Assembly: GCA_038043245.1 (NCBI GenBank)
Contig: JBBTCH010000010.1
Coordinates: 1-64,000, forward strand
Reading direction: 5' to 3'
DNA length: 64,000 bases
From: JACPFV01 sp038043245
GTDB lineage: Bacteria; Pseudomonadota; Gammaproteobacteria; Nevskiales; Nevskiaceae
Shown: positions 34,841 to 44,684 of the stretch, one piece after another
Numbering within the stretch: the stretch's first letter is position 1
Layout of the letters: each line of letters begins with the position of its first letter
The notes under the pieces: model-generated
The model's database searches: none
What the model was told of the DNA's origin: nothing
Seen by the model: only the letters and a program-made list of their open reading frames with translations
Translations under genes and position numbers: made by a program

Positions 34841-35443
34841 ATGTTGCTTCGCTCACTCGTTGTGGTCTGTGCGCTGTTCGCACCGCTGGTTTTTGCGGCA
34901 CCGGAGATCGGCCAGCCGGCGCCGGCATTCACCGCCATCGATAGCAATGGCAAGGCTGTGAAGCTGTCGGATTTCAAGGACAAACATGTCGTCCTCGAAT
35001 GGACCAACAACAAATGTCCGTTCGTCAAAAAGCATTACAGCGGCGGCAACATGCAGGGCCTGCAGACGTTCGCGCATGAAAAAGGCGTGGTCTGGCTGTC
35101 GGTGATTTCATCCGCGCCCGGCAAGGAAGGCCATGTGGATGGCGCCGGTGCCAACGCGCTGACGAAAGACCGTGGCGCGTCACCCAGCCACGTGCTGCTC
35201 GATGAATCCGGCGCCATCGGCCGCCTGTACGAAGCCAAGACCACGCCGCATATGTTCATCGTCGCGCCGGACGGCAAGCTGATCTACAAGGGCGGCATCG
35301 ACTCCAACGCCAGCGCCGATCCGGATGACATCGCCGATGCGACGCCTTATGTGAAGGTCGCGCTGACCGAGGCGCTCGCTGGCAAGCCGGTGACGGAATC
35401 CAGCACGCGGCCTTACGGCTGTTCCATCAAATACGGCTCGTAA
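34841..35443 (+). CDS. Exported thioredoxin-like (redoxin) protein
   Basis: The 200-residue product has a Sec signal cleaved near VFAAPEIG and a redoxin/AhpC-TSA fold: GQPAPAFTAIDSNGK, LSDFKDKHVVLEW, and the reactive segment NNKCPFVKKHY with a single cysteine C59 instead of CxxC. The TTPHMFIVAPDGKLIYKG stretch gives the cis-Pro site. Related periplasmic proteins act as peroxidase-like or thiol-transfer proteins. It starts two bases after the DsbD-family stop, with GGAG inside that stop region, which suggests that the two work as a reductant-acceptor pair. Confidence 0.85.
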   Translation: MLLRSLVVVCALFAPLVFAAPEIGQPAPAFTAIDSNGKAVKLSDFKDKHVVLEWTNNKCPFVKKHYSGGNMQGLQTFAHEKGVVWLSVISSAPGKEGHVDGAGANALTKDRGASPSHVLLDESGAIGRLYEAKTTPHMFIVAPDGKLIYKGGIDSNASADPDDIADATPYVKVALTEALAGKPVTESSTRPYGCSIKYGS

Positions 35444-35446
35444 GGT

Positions 35447-36646
35447 TTGCAAAAAATCCTGCGCTGGTTGCTGCTGATCGCCCTTGCCGGCGGCGTGGCG
35501 GCCTTTGCCTATACGCGGCAGGCGGGCAAGAACGGCGACGAGTTGAGCTACAGCACGGTCAAGGTTGAACGCGGGCCACTGACCGCGCGCGTCACTGCCA
35601 CCGGCACCTTGTCGGCGCTGATCACGGTGCAGGTCGGCAGCCAGGTGTCAGGGCGCATCCAGAGCCTGCATGCGGATTTCAATTCCAAGGTGAAGAAGGG
35701 CGAGGTCATCGCCAGACTCGATCCACAGCTGTTCGACGCCGCGGTGCAGTCGGCGCAGGCCAATCTTGCCGCCGCCGAGGGCAATCTGGCGCGCGCGAAA
35801 GCACTGGCGACTGACGCCGAGCGTCAGGCGCAGCGGGCGCAAGAGGTGTTCGCGCAAAAACTGATCTCGCAGGCCGAGCGCGACACCGCGCAGGCCAATG
35901 CCGAATCCGCGCGTGCCAGCGTGGCTTCCAGCGAAGGCGCGGTTGCACAAGCCAAGGCCGCGCTGTACCAAGCGAAGATCAATCTGGCCTACACCGTCAT
36001 CACCTCGCCGACCAGCGGCGTGGTGATCTCACGCAACGTCGATGTCGGCCAGACCGTGGCTGCCGCGCTGCAGGCGCCGACGCTGTTCACCATCGCCGAA
36101 GACCTGCGCAAGATGCAGGTGCATACCAGCGTGGCCGAATCCGATGTCGGCAAGCTGACCGAGGGCATGGAGGCCAGCTTCACGGTCGATGCCTATCCGA
36201 GCGAGCGTTTCCGCGGCGCCGTCAGCCAGGTGCGCAACGCGCCGCAGATCCTGCAGAACGTCGTCACCTACGACGCCGTGATTGACGTCGACAACGCCGA
36301 CCTGCGCCTGAAACCCGGCATGACCGCCAACGTCAATTTCGTCTACGCCAAACGTGACGACGCCTTGCTGGCGCCGAACGCGGCGCTGCGTTTTCGCCCG
36401 CCCGCGGACTTGATGAAGACTGGCGGCACCCCCGCACCCAAGCGCGGCGACGGACCGGCCAATGCACGCACCTTGTGGGTGTTGCGCGAAACACAGCCGG
36501 TGCCCGTACAGGTCGAGGTCGGCGTGTCCGATGGCTCGCAGACCGAAATCACCGGCGGCGAACTGCAAGCCGGCGATTCGTTGATTACCGAAGCCGTGGG
36601 CGCCAAGCCGAAGACACCACAAACACCGATGCGCATGGGCTTCTGA
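35447..36646 (+). CDS. macA: MacA-like periplasmic adaptor (membrane-fusion) protein
   Basis: The 399-residue protein has an N-terminal membrane anchor (ILRWLLLIALAGGVAAFAY), then the membrane-fusion core: VQVGSQVSGRIQSL, a lipoyl half-motif, a coiled-coil hairpin of about residues 100-165 rich in Ala and Gln, and the beta-barrel segment ITSPTSGVVISRNVDVGQTV. It connects the MacB transporter to a TolC-type channel in the outer membrane. The start is uncertain: TTG at 35447 is used because it gives a full anchor, but no ribosome site is well placed and coupling to the preceding gene is likely. Confidence 0.88.
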   Translation: MQKILRWLLLIALAGGVAAFAYTRQAGKNGDELSYSTVKVERGPLTARVTATGTLSALITVQVGSQVSGRIQSLHADFNSKVKKGEVIARLDPQLFDAAVQSAQANLAAAEGNLARAKALATDAERQAQRAQEVFAQKLISQAERDTAQANAESARASVASSEGAVAQAKAALYQAKINLAYTVITSPTSGVVISRNVDVGQTVAAALQAPTLFTIAEDLRKMQVHTSVAESDVGKLTEGMEASFTVDAYPSERFRGAVSQVRNAPQILQNVVTYDAVIDVDNADLRLKPGMTANVNFVYAKRDDALLAPNAALRFRPPADLMKTGGTPAPKRGDGPANARTLWVLRETQPVPVQVEVGVSDGSQTEITGGELQAGDSLITEAVGAKPKTPQTPMRMGF

Positions 36647-37347
36647 TGGCACTGATCGAGCTGCAGGACGTTACCCGCAGCTACGTCATGGGCGATGTCA
36701 CCGTGCAGGCGCTGCGCGGTGTTTCACTGAGCATTGAGCGCGGCGAGTTCGTCGCCATCATGGGCAGTTCCGGCTCCGGTAAATCCACCTTGATGAACAC
36801 GCTGGGCTGTCTGGACCGCCCCAGCAGCGGGCACTACCGGCTGCAGGGGCGCGAAGTCTCGCAGATGTCGCGCGATGCGCTGGCGCTGTTGCGCAACCGT
36901 ACGCTCGGCTTCGTGTTCCAGAACTTCAATCTGTTAGCGCGCACCAGCGCGCTGGAAAACGTCGAGCTGCCGCTGCTGTACGCCGGTGTGCCGGCCCGAG
37001 AGCGTCATGCACGCGCGACCCAGGCGCTGGAGCGTGTGGGTCTGGGCAAACGGCTGGATCATCACCCCAGCCAGCTGTCCGGCGGCCAGCAGCAGCGCGT
37101 CGCGATCGCACGTGCGCTGGTCGGCGAGCCACAAGTGATCCTGGCCGATGAGCCCACCGGCAATCTGGATTCGCAGACCAGTGTCGAAGTGATGGCGTTG
37201 CTGCAGACGCTCGGCGCCAGCGGCATCACCGTGGTGCTGGTCACGCACGAAGCGGACATCGCCGCGCATGCTTCGCGAGTCATCGTCATGCGCGACGGCC
37301 AGGTGCTGTCGGACGCGCGGCGTGAACCGTTGAAGGCCGCGGCATGA
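36646..37347 (+). CDS. MacB-type ABC transporter ATP-binding protein
   Basis: The 233-residue ATPase has Walker A GSSGSGKST (40-48), the LSGGQQQRVAIARAL signature, Walker B ILADEPTGNLDSQ and the H-loop VLVTHEAD. It belongs to the MacB/LolD-like group. In E. coli MacB the ATPase and permease are one protein. Here they are separate genes, as in many other bacteria. Its ATG overlaps the macA stop by one base and its own stop overlaps the permease start by four. Confidence 0.93.
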   Translation: MALIELQDVTRSYVMGDVTVQALRGVSLSIERGEFVAIMGSSGSGKSTLMNTLGCLDRPSSGHYRLQGREVSQMSRDALALLRNRTLGFVFQNFNLLARTSALENVELPLLYAGVPARERHARATQALERVGLGKRLDHHPSQLSGGQQQRVAIARALVGEPQVILADEPTGNLDSQTSVEVMALLQTLGASGITVVLVTHEADIAAHASRVIVMRDGQVLSDARREPLKAAA

Positions 37348-38573
37348 ACTTCTTTTTCACGCTGCGCATTGCGCTCAGGGCCTTGCTGCGCAACAAGCTG
37401 CGCTCGTTTCTCACTGCCCTGGGCATCATCGTCGGCACCGGCGCGGTGATCGCGATGGTGGCGATCGGCGAAGGCGCCAAGGCGCGCGTCGAGCAGACGT
37501 TTGCGGCGATGGGGACGAATCTGCTGATCGTGCGTTCCGGCTCGGCCAGTGCCGGCGGATTCCGCGGCGGCGCCGAGAGCCAGCCGAGCCTGACCTGGGA
37601 CGATCTGCGCGCACTCCAGACCGAACTGCCGTCGGTGCGCGCCGCCGCACCCGTGTTGCGGGTTAATGCGCCGGTATTGTCGGAAGAGCAGAACTGGGCG
37701 ACGCAGATCGTCGGCACCACGCCGGAGTATTTCGAGATCCGCAACTGGCGCATGAGCAGCGGCGCATCGCTGACGCAGTCGGACATCGATGCCGGCACCA
37801 AAGTCGTGATCCTGGGCCAGACCGTGGCGCTGAACCTATTCGGCGCCAATGCCGACCCCATCGGCCAGAGCGTACGCATCAAGAACATCCCGTTCCAGGT
37901 CGTCGGAGTGATGGAGAAGAAAGGCCAGTCCGCCGGTGGCATGGACTTCGACGACGCCGTGTTCATTCCCTATACGACCTTCCAGAGCAAGATCCAGCCG
38001 GGGCCCGGCAAGTTCATGGGCGGCGGCATTTTTGTCGGCGTCGATCCCAATGCTGGCACCGGCAAGGCCGAGCGCGACATCATCGGATTGCTGCGCGACC
38101 GCCACCGCATCAGCGGTGGATTGCCGGATGATTTTTCAGTGCGCAACCTGCAGGAGATGGCCAGCGCCGCGGCGCAGGGCACCGAGACGCTGTCGCTGCT
38201 GCTGGCCAGCGTCGCCGCAGTGTCCTTGCTGGTCGGCGGCATCGGCATCATGAACATCATGCTGGTGTCAGTGACCGAGCGTACGCGCGAAATCGGCGTG
38301 CGCATGGCGGTGGGTGCGCGGCCTGGCGACATCCTTTCGCAGTTCCTGATCGAGGCGCTGGCCTTGTCGCTGGTCGGCGGGCTCACCGGCGTCGCGCTGG
38401 GCGTATTCGCCGCCGAGCGCATCGCCACCAGCTTCGACTGGCCGCTGCTGGTGCGCGGCGACGTCGTCGCACTGTCATTGGGCGTCAGCGCCCTCGTCGG
38501 CATCGTCTTCGGACTGTACCCGGCACGCAAAGCTTCGCAACTGGACCCGATCGAAGCCCTGAGGTACGAGTAA
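37344..38573 (+). CDS. MacB-type ABC transporter permease (FtsX family)
   Basis: The 409-residue permease has one N-terminal transmembrane helix (residues about 20-42), a large periplasmic MacB_PCD domain (about 45-240) and three C-terminal helices. The FtsX segment reads VGGIGIMNIMLVSVTERTRE and then IGVRMAVGAR, and PARKASQLDPIEALRYE closes the protein. The PCD takes substrate from the periplasm and drives it through MacA and TolC. Likely cargo could be a peptide, siderophore or macrolide; none can be assigned. It is the last gene of the operon that begins at 32817. Confidence 0.93.
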   Translation: MNFFFTLRIALRALLRNKLRSFLTALGIIVGTGAVIAMVAIGEGAKARVEQTFAAMGTNLLIVRSGSASAGGFRGGAESQPSLTWDDLRALQTELPSVRAAAPVLRVNAPVLSEEQNWATQIVGTTPEYFEIRNWRMSSGASLTQSDIDAGTKVVILGQTVALNLFGANADPIGQSVRIKNIPFQVVGVMEKKGQSAGGMDFDDAVFIPYTTFQSKIQPGPGKFMGGGIFVGVDPNAGTGKAERDIIGLLRDRHRISGGLPDDFSVRNLQEMASAAAQGTETLSLLLASVAAVSLLVGGIGIMNIMLVSVTERTREIGVRMAVGARPGDILSQFLIEALALSLVGGLTGVALGVFAAERIATSFDWPLLVRGDVVALSLGVSALVGIVFGLYPARKASQLDPIEALRYE

Positions 38574-38723
38574 GTTTCAGCGCGCTGTTCGCGGGCTGTG
38601 ACGGGCTTGGCACATCGCAGGTGCACAAAAGGCCTCAGATGGGCTAACCTCCGTGGAACGGGCTCATGGCGGCAACGCCACCGCCCTTGAGTTAAAACCA
38701 ATCAACCAGGGGAGTTACGAAAT

Positions 38724-39140
38724 ATGAACAAGAAACTTGCCGTGTTGCCACTGTCTGCGCTGCTGCTGTCCGTGAGCGCCTCGGTCAGCGCAGGAATGTG
38801 TTGCGAACCACCGCCGCCGCGTTGCGACATCCTGTTCGACACCAACAATGACCAGATCCGTTCCAGTGAGAAAGGCGAGGTCGCCGCGCTGGCCCAGCGC
38901 ATGGTGAACGAGCCCCAGCTCAAGATCACGCTCGAAGGCCATGCCGACGAGCGCAGCAACCCGGAATACAACCTGGATCTGGCCCTGCGCCGCGCCTGGC
39001 ACACCAAGCGCGCGCTGGTCGCCCAAGGTGCGGGCGACAACATGATCCACATCGAGACCTACGGCGAAGAAGCGCCGCTGGCCTCAGGCAGTGGCGAACC
39101 CGTCTGGCAGAAGAACCGCTGCGTCAACATCGTCGAATAA
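38724..39140 (+). CDS. OmpA/Pal-like peptidoglycan-binding protein
   Basis: The 138-residue product has a Sec signal ending VSASVSA and a short Cys/Pro-rich lead (GMCCEPPPPRC) before an OmpA-like domain. The peptidoglycan-binding signature is LEGHADERSNPEYNLDLALR. Unlike Pal it has no lipobox in the usual place, so it may be free in the periplasm or linked through disulfides. GGGAG precedes the ATG. The 150 bases upstream hold no coding frame, so it probably has its own promoter. The terminator at 39157 follows. Confidence 0.88.
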   Translation: MNKKLAVLPLSALLLSVSASVSAGMCCEPPPPRCDILFDTNNDQIRSSEKGEVAALAQRMVNEPQLKITLEGHADERSNPEYNLDLALRRAWHTKRALVAQGAGDNMIHIETYGEEAPLASGSGEPVWQKNRCVNIVE

Positions 39141-39156
39141 GTTTTTTTACGAAGTT

Positions 39157-39187
39157 AAAAAGACCCCGCTCGTCGGGGTCTTTTTTT
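39157..39187. terminator. Bidirectional terminator
   Basis: AAAAAGACCCCG-CTCGT-CGGGGTCTTTTT with extra T residues lies between the convergent OmpA-like and dehydrogenase genes. Confidence 0.92.
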
Positions 39188-39189
39188 GG

Positions 39190-40239
<1,050 letters not shown>

Positions 40240-40319
40240 AGACTCCCCCAGAGTGTGTGCGCCATATGGCTGCGGCGCTTTTTGCATATTCTACGCGCCC
40301 ACGAGGGATTCCCAAGCGA

Positions 40320-43300
40320 ATGTCCATCCACGCCGCGCTCAAGCACGAGACGAGCTACCAGTACGACCGCCGCGTCACGCTGTCACCACAGGTCATCCGC
40401 CTGCGGCCGGCGCCGCATTCGCGAACGACAGTCAGCAGTTATTCGCTGAAAGTCGAACCAAAACCGCATTTCCTCAACTGGCAGCAGGACCCGTTTGGCA
40501 ACTGGCAGGCGCGCGTGGTGTTTCCGGAGAAGGTGCGCAAGTTCAAGGTCACGGTGGACCTGATCGCCGATCTGTCGGTCTACGATCCTTTCGATTTTTT
40601 CGTCGAGCCGGCCGCGGAAAAATATCCGTTCGAATATGAAAAAACGCTCGCCGCCGACCTGCGGCCGTATTTTCGGCATGACAAACCCGGCCCGCTGCTG
40701 AAGAAACTGCTCAACAAACTGCCGCAGAAAGCCGAGCGCACGATTGATTTTCTGGTCGAGCTCAACCGCAGCCTGCAGCAGCAGACGAAATATCTGATCC
40801 GCATGGAGCCCGGCGTGCAGACGCCGGAGGAAACACTGGAGAAACAATCCGGCTCCTGCCGCGATTCGAGCTGGCTGCTGGTGCAGATCCTGCGCAACCT
40901 CGGCTTCGCCGCGCGCTTCGTCTCCGGGTATCTGTTGCAACTGACGCCGGATGTGAAATCGCTCGACGGCCCGAGCGGCACCGACCATGACTTCACCGAT
41001 CTGCACGCCTGGTGTGAAGTGTTTCTGCCCGGCGCCGGCTGGGTGGGTTTTGATCCGACGTCCGGCCTGCTGGCCGGCGAGGGCCACATCCCGCTGTGTG
41101 CGACGCCGGAGCCGCAGTCCGCCGCGCCGATCTCCGGCGCAGTGGAGAAATGCGAGGTCACGTTCCATCACGACATGCGCGTCTCGCGCGTGTTCGAAAC
41201 GCCGCGCGTCACCTGGCCGTATTCGGATGAGAACTGGGAGCTGGTCAACAAGCTCGGCGCGCAGATCGACGCCAAGCTCAAGGCCGGCGATGTGCGCTTG
41301 ACCATGGGCGGCGAGCCGACCTTCGTCTCGATCGATGATTTCGAGTCGCCCGAATGGAACACCGCTGCCGTCGGCCCGACCAAACAGGCCTTGGCGTATT
41401 CGCTGATCCAGCGGCTGCGCGCGCGCTTTGCGCCGCAGGGGCTCATCACCTACGGACTCGGCAAGTGGTATCCCGGCGAGTCACTGCCGCGCTGGGCGTA
41501 TTCGCTGTACTGGCGTGGCGACGGTCACCCGCTGTGGCGCTTGCCACCCGCCGCGCCCTCGGCAAAACCCCTGAGCCTCGCGCAGGCCGAACGCTTTCTG
41601 CTCGGCGTCGCCGAGCGGCTGGAAGTGGACCCGGCCAACGTGCTGCCCGCCTACGAGGACATCTACCACTACCTGCACAAGGAACGGCAGCTGCCGCACA
41701 ACGCCACGCCGCTCGACAGCAAGCTGCGCGACGCCGAAGAACGTGCGCGACTGGCGCAGGTATTCGAGCGCGGACTGGAAACCCCGAAAGGCTTCGTACT
41801 GCCAGTGCAGCGCTGGCAGTCGCTGGCGCGCTGGATCAGCGAGCGCTGGCTCACGCGCCAGGGAAAATTGTTTCTGATCCCCGGCGATTCGCCGGTGGGC
41901 CTGCGCCTGCCGCTGGAATCGCTGCCGTGGATTCCGGCGGTCGCCTATCCGCAGACCTTCGAGGCCGATCCGAGCCTGCAGTCGAACCCGCTGCCGGACA
42001 CCGACAAGCGCCGTCAGCCGTACCTGCAATCGCCGGAAACGTCCAAGGCACGACGCGCGGCGCAAAAACTGTCGCGCGAAAAGGATCAGCCACATCCGCA
42101 GCGCAGCGGCGCGTACTACCAGGGCGGCAATGTACGCACGGCGATGGCGGTGGAACCGCGCGAGGGTTATCTGAACGTGTTCCTGCCCCCGGTCGGCAGC
42201 ACCGAGGATTATCTCGATCTGGTCTCGGCGATCGAGGATGTCGCCGCTGAAACCAAGATGCCGGTGCGCATCGAGGGTTATTCGCCACCGCAGGATCTGC
42301 GCGTGAATACCATCAAGGTCACACCCGACCCCGGCGTGATCGAGGTCAACGTGCATCCCGCGCGTTCGTGGGACGAGCTGCGCGACAACACGCTGGCGTT
42401 CTACGAGGAAGCGCGGGCGTCACGGCTCGGCACCGAAAAATTCCAAGCGGACGGCCGCAGCACCGGCACCGGTGGCGGCAATCACATCGTGGTGGGCGGC
42501 GCGACGCCGCTGGATTCGCCGTTCCTGCGCCGGCCGGATCTGCTGGGCTCACTGATCCGCTACTGGCAGAACCATCCTGCGCTCAGTTATCTGTTCTCGG
42601 GGTTGTTCATCGGCCCGACTTCGCAACATCCACGCGTGGACGAGGCGCGCGACACGCAGCTGTACGAACTCGAGCTCGCGCTGTCGCAGTTGCCGCAAAA
42701 AGGGACCGGCAATTTCCCGCCCTGGCTGGTGGACCGCGTGCTGCGCCACCTGCTCACCGACCTTGCCGGCAATACGCACCGCTCGGAGATCTGCATCGAC
42801 AAGCTGTACTCGCCGGATTCCGCGACCGGGCGCCTGGGCCTGGTCGAGTTCCGCGCCTTCGAGATGCCGCCGCACACGCGCATGAGTCTCGCGCAATTGC
42901 TGGTGCTGCGCGGACTGATCGCCTGGTTCTGGGACAAGCCCTACACACGCAAGCTGACGCCGTGGAAAACGCAGTTACACGACCGTTTCATGCTGCCGGA
43001 ATTCGTCTGGCAGGATTTCAGCGAAGTGCTGGATGAACTGCGCAGCGCGGGTTTCGCGTTCAAACGTGAATGGTTTTCGTCGCACTTCGAGTTCCGTTTT
43101 CCACGCCACGGGGCGGTGCAGTTCAAGGACATCGAACTGGAACTGCGCCACGCACTCGAACCCTGGCCGGTGCTGGGCGAGGAACCGGGCGGTGGCGGCA
43201 CCGCGCGCTATGTCGACTCCTCACTCGAGCGTGTGCAGGTGAAGGCGCGCAATCTCAACCCCTCGCGCTACATCGTCGCCTGCAACGGCCGGCGCATGCC

Positions 43301-43643
43301 GATGACGAACACCGGCACGCAGGGTGAATTCGTCGCTGGCGTGCGTTATCGGGCCTGGCATCCGTATAGCTGTCTGCATCCGACCATCGGCACACACACG
43401 CCCTTGTGGTTCGATCTTTATGACACCTGGAACCAGCGCGCGGTGACAGGCTTCACCTATCACGTCGCCCATCCCGGCGGCCGCAACTCCGAGACGTTTC
43501 CGGTCAATGCCTACGAGGCCGAATCACGACGCCTGTCGCGTTTCGAGCCACGCGGACACACGCCGGGGTACTACCAGCCGCCGGAAGAGCGTGCGAATGC
43601 GGATTTCCCGATGACGCTGGATTTGAGGCGGCAACCTGTTTGA
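40320..43643 (+). CDS. Large transglutaminase-like / DUF2126 protein
   Basis: The 1107-residue protein joins three parts. Residues 1-110 form a bacterial transglutaminase N-domain (HETSYQYDRRVTLSPQVIRL). Residues about 150-270 are a transglutaminase core with Cys180 in GSCRDSSWLL and the His-Asp pair in LHAWCEVFLPG and GFDPTSG. The remaining 800 residues are DUF2126, with LTMGGEPTFVSIDD and NHIVVGGATPLDSPFLRRPD. In many genomes such genes sit beside alpha-E and circularly permuted ATP-grasp genes forming a putative peptide-tagging system. No such partner lies here. The ATG at 40320 matches the family N-terminus MSIHAAL. No signal peptide is seen. Confidence 0.9.
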   Translation: MSIHAALKHETSYQYDRRVTLSPQVIRLRPAPHSRTTVSSYSLKVEPKPHFLNWQQDPFGNWQARVVFPEKVRKFKVTVDLIADLSVYDPFDFFVEPAAEKYPFEYEKTLAADLRPYFRHDKPGPLLKKLLNKLPQKAERTIDFLVELNRSLQQQTKYLIRMEPGVQTPEETLEKQSGSCRDSSWLLVQILRNLGFAARFVSGYLLQLTPDVKSLDGPSGTDHDFTDLHAWCEVFLPGAGWVGFDPTSGLLAGEGHIPLCATPEPQSAAPISGAVEKCEVTFHHDMRVSRVFETPRVTWPYSDENWELVNKLGAQIDAKLKAGDVRLTMGGEPTFVSIDDFESPEWNTAAVGPTKQALAYSLIQRLRARFAPQGLITYGLGKWYPGESLPRWAYSLYWRGDGHPLWRLPPAAPSAKPLSLAQAERFLLGVAERLEVDPANVLPAYEDIYHYLHKERQLPHNATPLDSKLRDAEERARLAQVFERGLETPKGFVLPVQRWQSLARWISERWLTRQGKLFLIPGDSPVGLRLPLESLPWIPAVAYPQTFEADPSLQSNPLPDTDKRRQPYLQSPETSKARRAAQKLSREKDQPHPQRSGAYYQGGNVRTAMAVEPREGYLNVFLPPVGSTEDYLDLVSAIEDVAAETKMPVRIEGYSPPQDLRVNTIKVTPDPGVIEVNVHPARSWDELRDNTLAFYEEARASRLGTEKFQADGRSTGTGGGNHIVVGGATPLDSPFLRRPDLLGSLIRYWQNHPALSYLFSGLFIGPTSQHPRVDEARDTQLYELELALSQLPQKGTGNFPPWLVDRVLRHLLTDLAGNTHRSEICIDKLYSPDSATGRLGLVEFRAFEMPPHTRMSLAQLLVLRGLIAWFWDKPYTRKLTPWKTQLHDRFMLPEFVWQDFSEVLDELRSAGFAFKREWFSSHFEFRFPRHGAVQFKDIELELRHALEPWPVLGEEPGGGGTARYVDSSLERVQVKARNLNPSRYIVACNGRRMPMTNTGTQGEFVAGVRYRAWHPYSCLHPTIGTHTPLWFDLYDTWNQRAVTGFTYHVAHPGGRNSETFPVNAYEAESRRLSRFEPRGHTPGYYQPPEERANADFPMTLDLRRQPV

Positions 43644-43676
43644 GGACTTTTTAAGTCTTTAAAACGGCGGCAAAAG

Positions 43677-43711
43677 AAAACGGTGGCACAGAACCTGTGC
43701 CACCGTTTTTC
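43677..43711. terminator. Bidirectional terminator
   Basis: AAAACGGTGGCACAG pairs with CTGTGCCACCGTTTT across a three-base loop (AAC), followed by T. It separates the convergent transglutaminase and His-rich protein genes. Confidence 0.92.
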
Positions 43712-43766
43712 TGAAACCGCTCAAAGTGGGTCTTGGAAACCTTGAACGGGTGCCGCTATCGCGTGC

Positions 43767-44195
43767 TCAGTCCCTGCCCTTCTTGTGACCTTTGCCTTTC
43801 TTGCCATGCTTTTTGCCGTGGTGGCGACCATCACCACGGTCATCGTCGTCCCAGTCGTGGTGGTGCCGACGATATTCAGGCGCGTAGACCCGGGTGTACC
43901 AGCTGTCCTCGACGAAATACACCGGCCGGCCACAGGCGTTGTAATGTCGGCAATGCCGCGCCCAGTTCCTCTCGTGGCCAGGCGGCACGCGCAAATACAT
44001 CGGCATCACGCCGACCGCCACCGGCACCGGGTGAATCAGCACCGGCTCCGGGAAAATCAGGCGCGGGCGCGGAAAATCGCCGAGCTCGATGTGGCCGTAA
44101 AAACCGGGCTGGCCGACGGTAACGGACACCCCAACCTCGGCCGCCGCCGGCAGCGTCGCAGCACTCAACAGGATTGCAAGCAGGAATTTTCTCAT
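43767..44195 (-). CDS. Exported His/Lys-rich protein, related to the upstream small gene
   Basis: The 142-residue product starts at ATG 44195 (MRKFLLAILLSAATLPAAAE) with AGGAG seven bases upstream and a clear Sec signal. The mature protein begins VGVSVTVGQPGFYGHIELGD, has a Pro/Val-rich middle (PRPRLIFPEPVLIHPVPVAV), a Cys-containing segment around HCRHYNACGRP and a tail of His, Asp and Lys (HHHDWDDDD, then Gly/Lys/His repeats). The first half aligns with the 90-residue product of the next gene upstream. A role in binding metal or nucleic acid is possible from the tail composition, but no family function is known to me. Confidence 0.75.
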   Translation of the reverse strand: MRKFLLAILLSAATLPAAAEVGVSVTVGQPGFYGHIELGDFPRPRLIFPEPVLIHPVPVAVGVMPMYLRVPPGHERNWARHCRHYNACGRPVYFVEDSWYTRVYAPEYRRHHHDWDDDDRGDGRHHGKKHGKKGKGHKKGRD

Positions 44196-44235
44196 CGTCA
44201 ATCTCCTTTGGGAACGGCATCATCAGACCACTAAA

Positions 44236-44273
44236 ACAGTCCGCAATCTGTGCGCTGACGCACAGATTGCGGA
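44236..44273 (-). terminator. Terminator after the small His-rich gene
   Basis: A 15-base-pair stem (44240-44254 with 44259-44273, four-base loop) is followed on the minus strand by CTGTTTTAG. It lies between the two His-rich genes and probably makes them separate transcription units, or attenuates the second. Confidence 0.75.
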
Positions 44274-44289
44274 TCAGGAATCCGGCGCT

Positions 44290-44562
44290 TCAGTGCCGGC
44301 AATGGCGACCGTGACGGCTGTGCTTCCAGTGACCATAGCCCCTGTGGCCGTGATGGCCATACACCGGACGATAACCGACGATCACCGGCGCCGGGTAGAC
44401 CGCCACCGGACGATGGTAGACCGCATGCGGCCGGTGGTAATCACCGACATGGATGTCGCCATGGAATCCAGGTTGGTTGAATCCGATCGAGACGCCGACC
44501 GAAGCGGCGGAGGCCGGAACCGCCGCCAATGCGATGAGTGCAGCCAACAGAAAGCGTTTCAT
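44290..44562 (-). CDS. Small exported His-rich protein
   Basis: The 90-residue product has a Sec signal (KRFLLAALIALAAVPASA) and a mature part starting SVGVSIGFNQPGFHGDIHVG, then a PVAVYPAPVIVGYRPVYG repeat-like stretch and a His/Gly/Arg-rich tail ending HGRHCRH. About one in five mature residues is histidine. It shares its mature N-terminal motif with the 142-residue protein encoded next. AGGAG lies seven bases before the ATG. A periplasmic metal-binding role is a guess from composition. Confidence 0.75.
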   Translation of the reverse strand: MKRFLLAALIALAAVPASAASVGVSIGFNQPGFHGDIHVGDYHRPHAVYHRPVAVYPAPVIVGYRPVYGHHGHRGYGHWKHSRHGRHCRH

Positions 44563-44684
44563 ATCCAGTCTCCTTGCGTTGTGGGATCGCCCCCTTCAAC
44601 GGGACCTGGGGTGAAGCGTTGACAGGCGATTCCACGGGCGCAATCAAGACAGCGTGAGATTCGGCGGGCTATGCTTTGCGCCGC

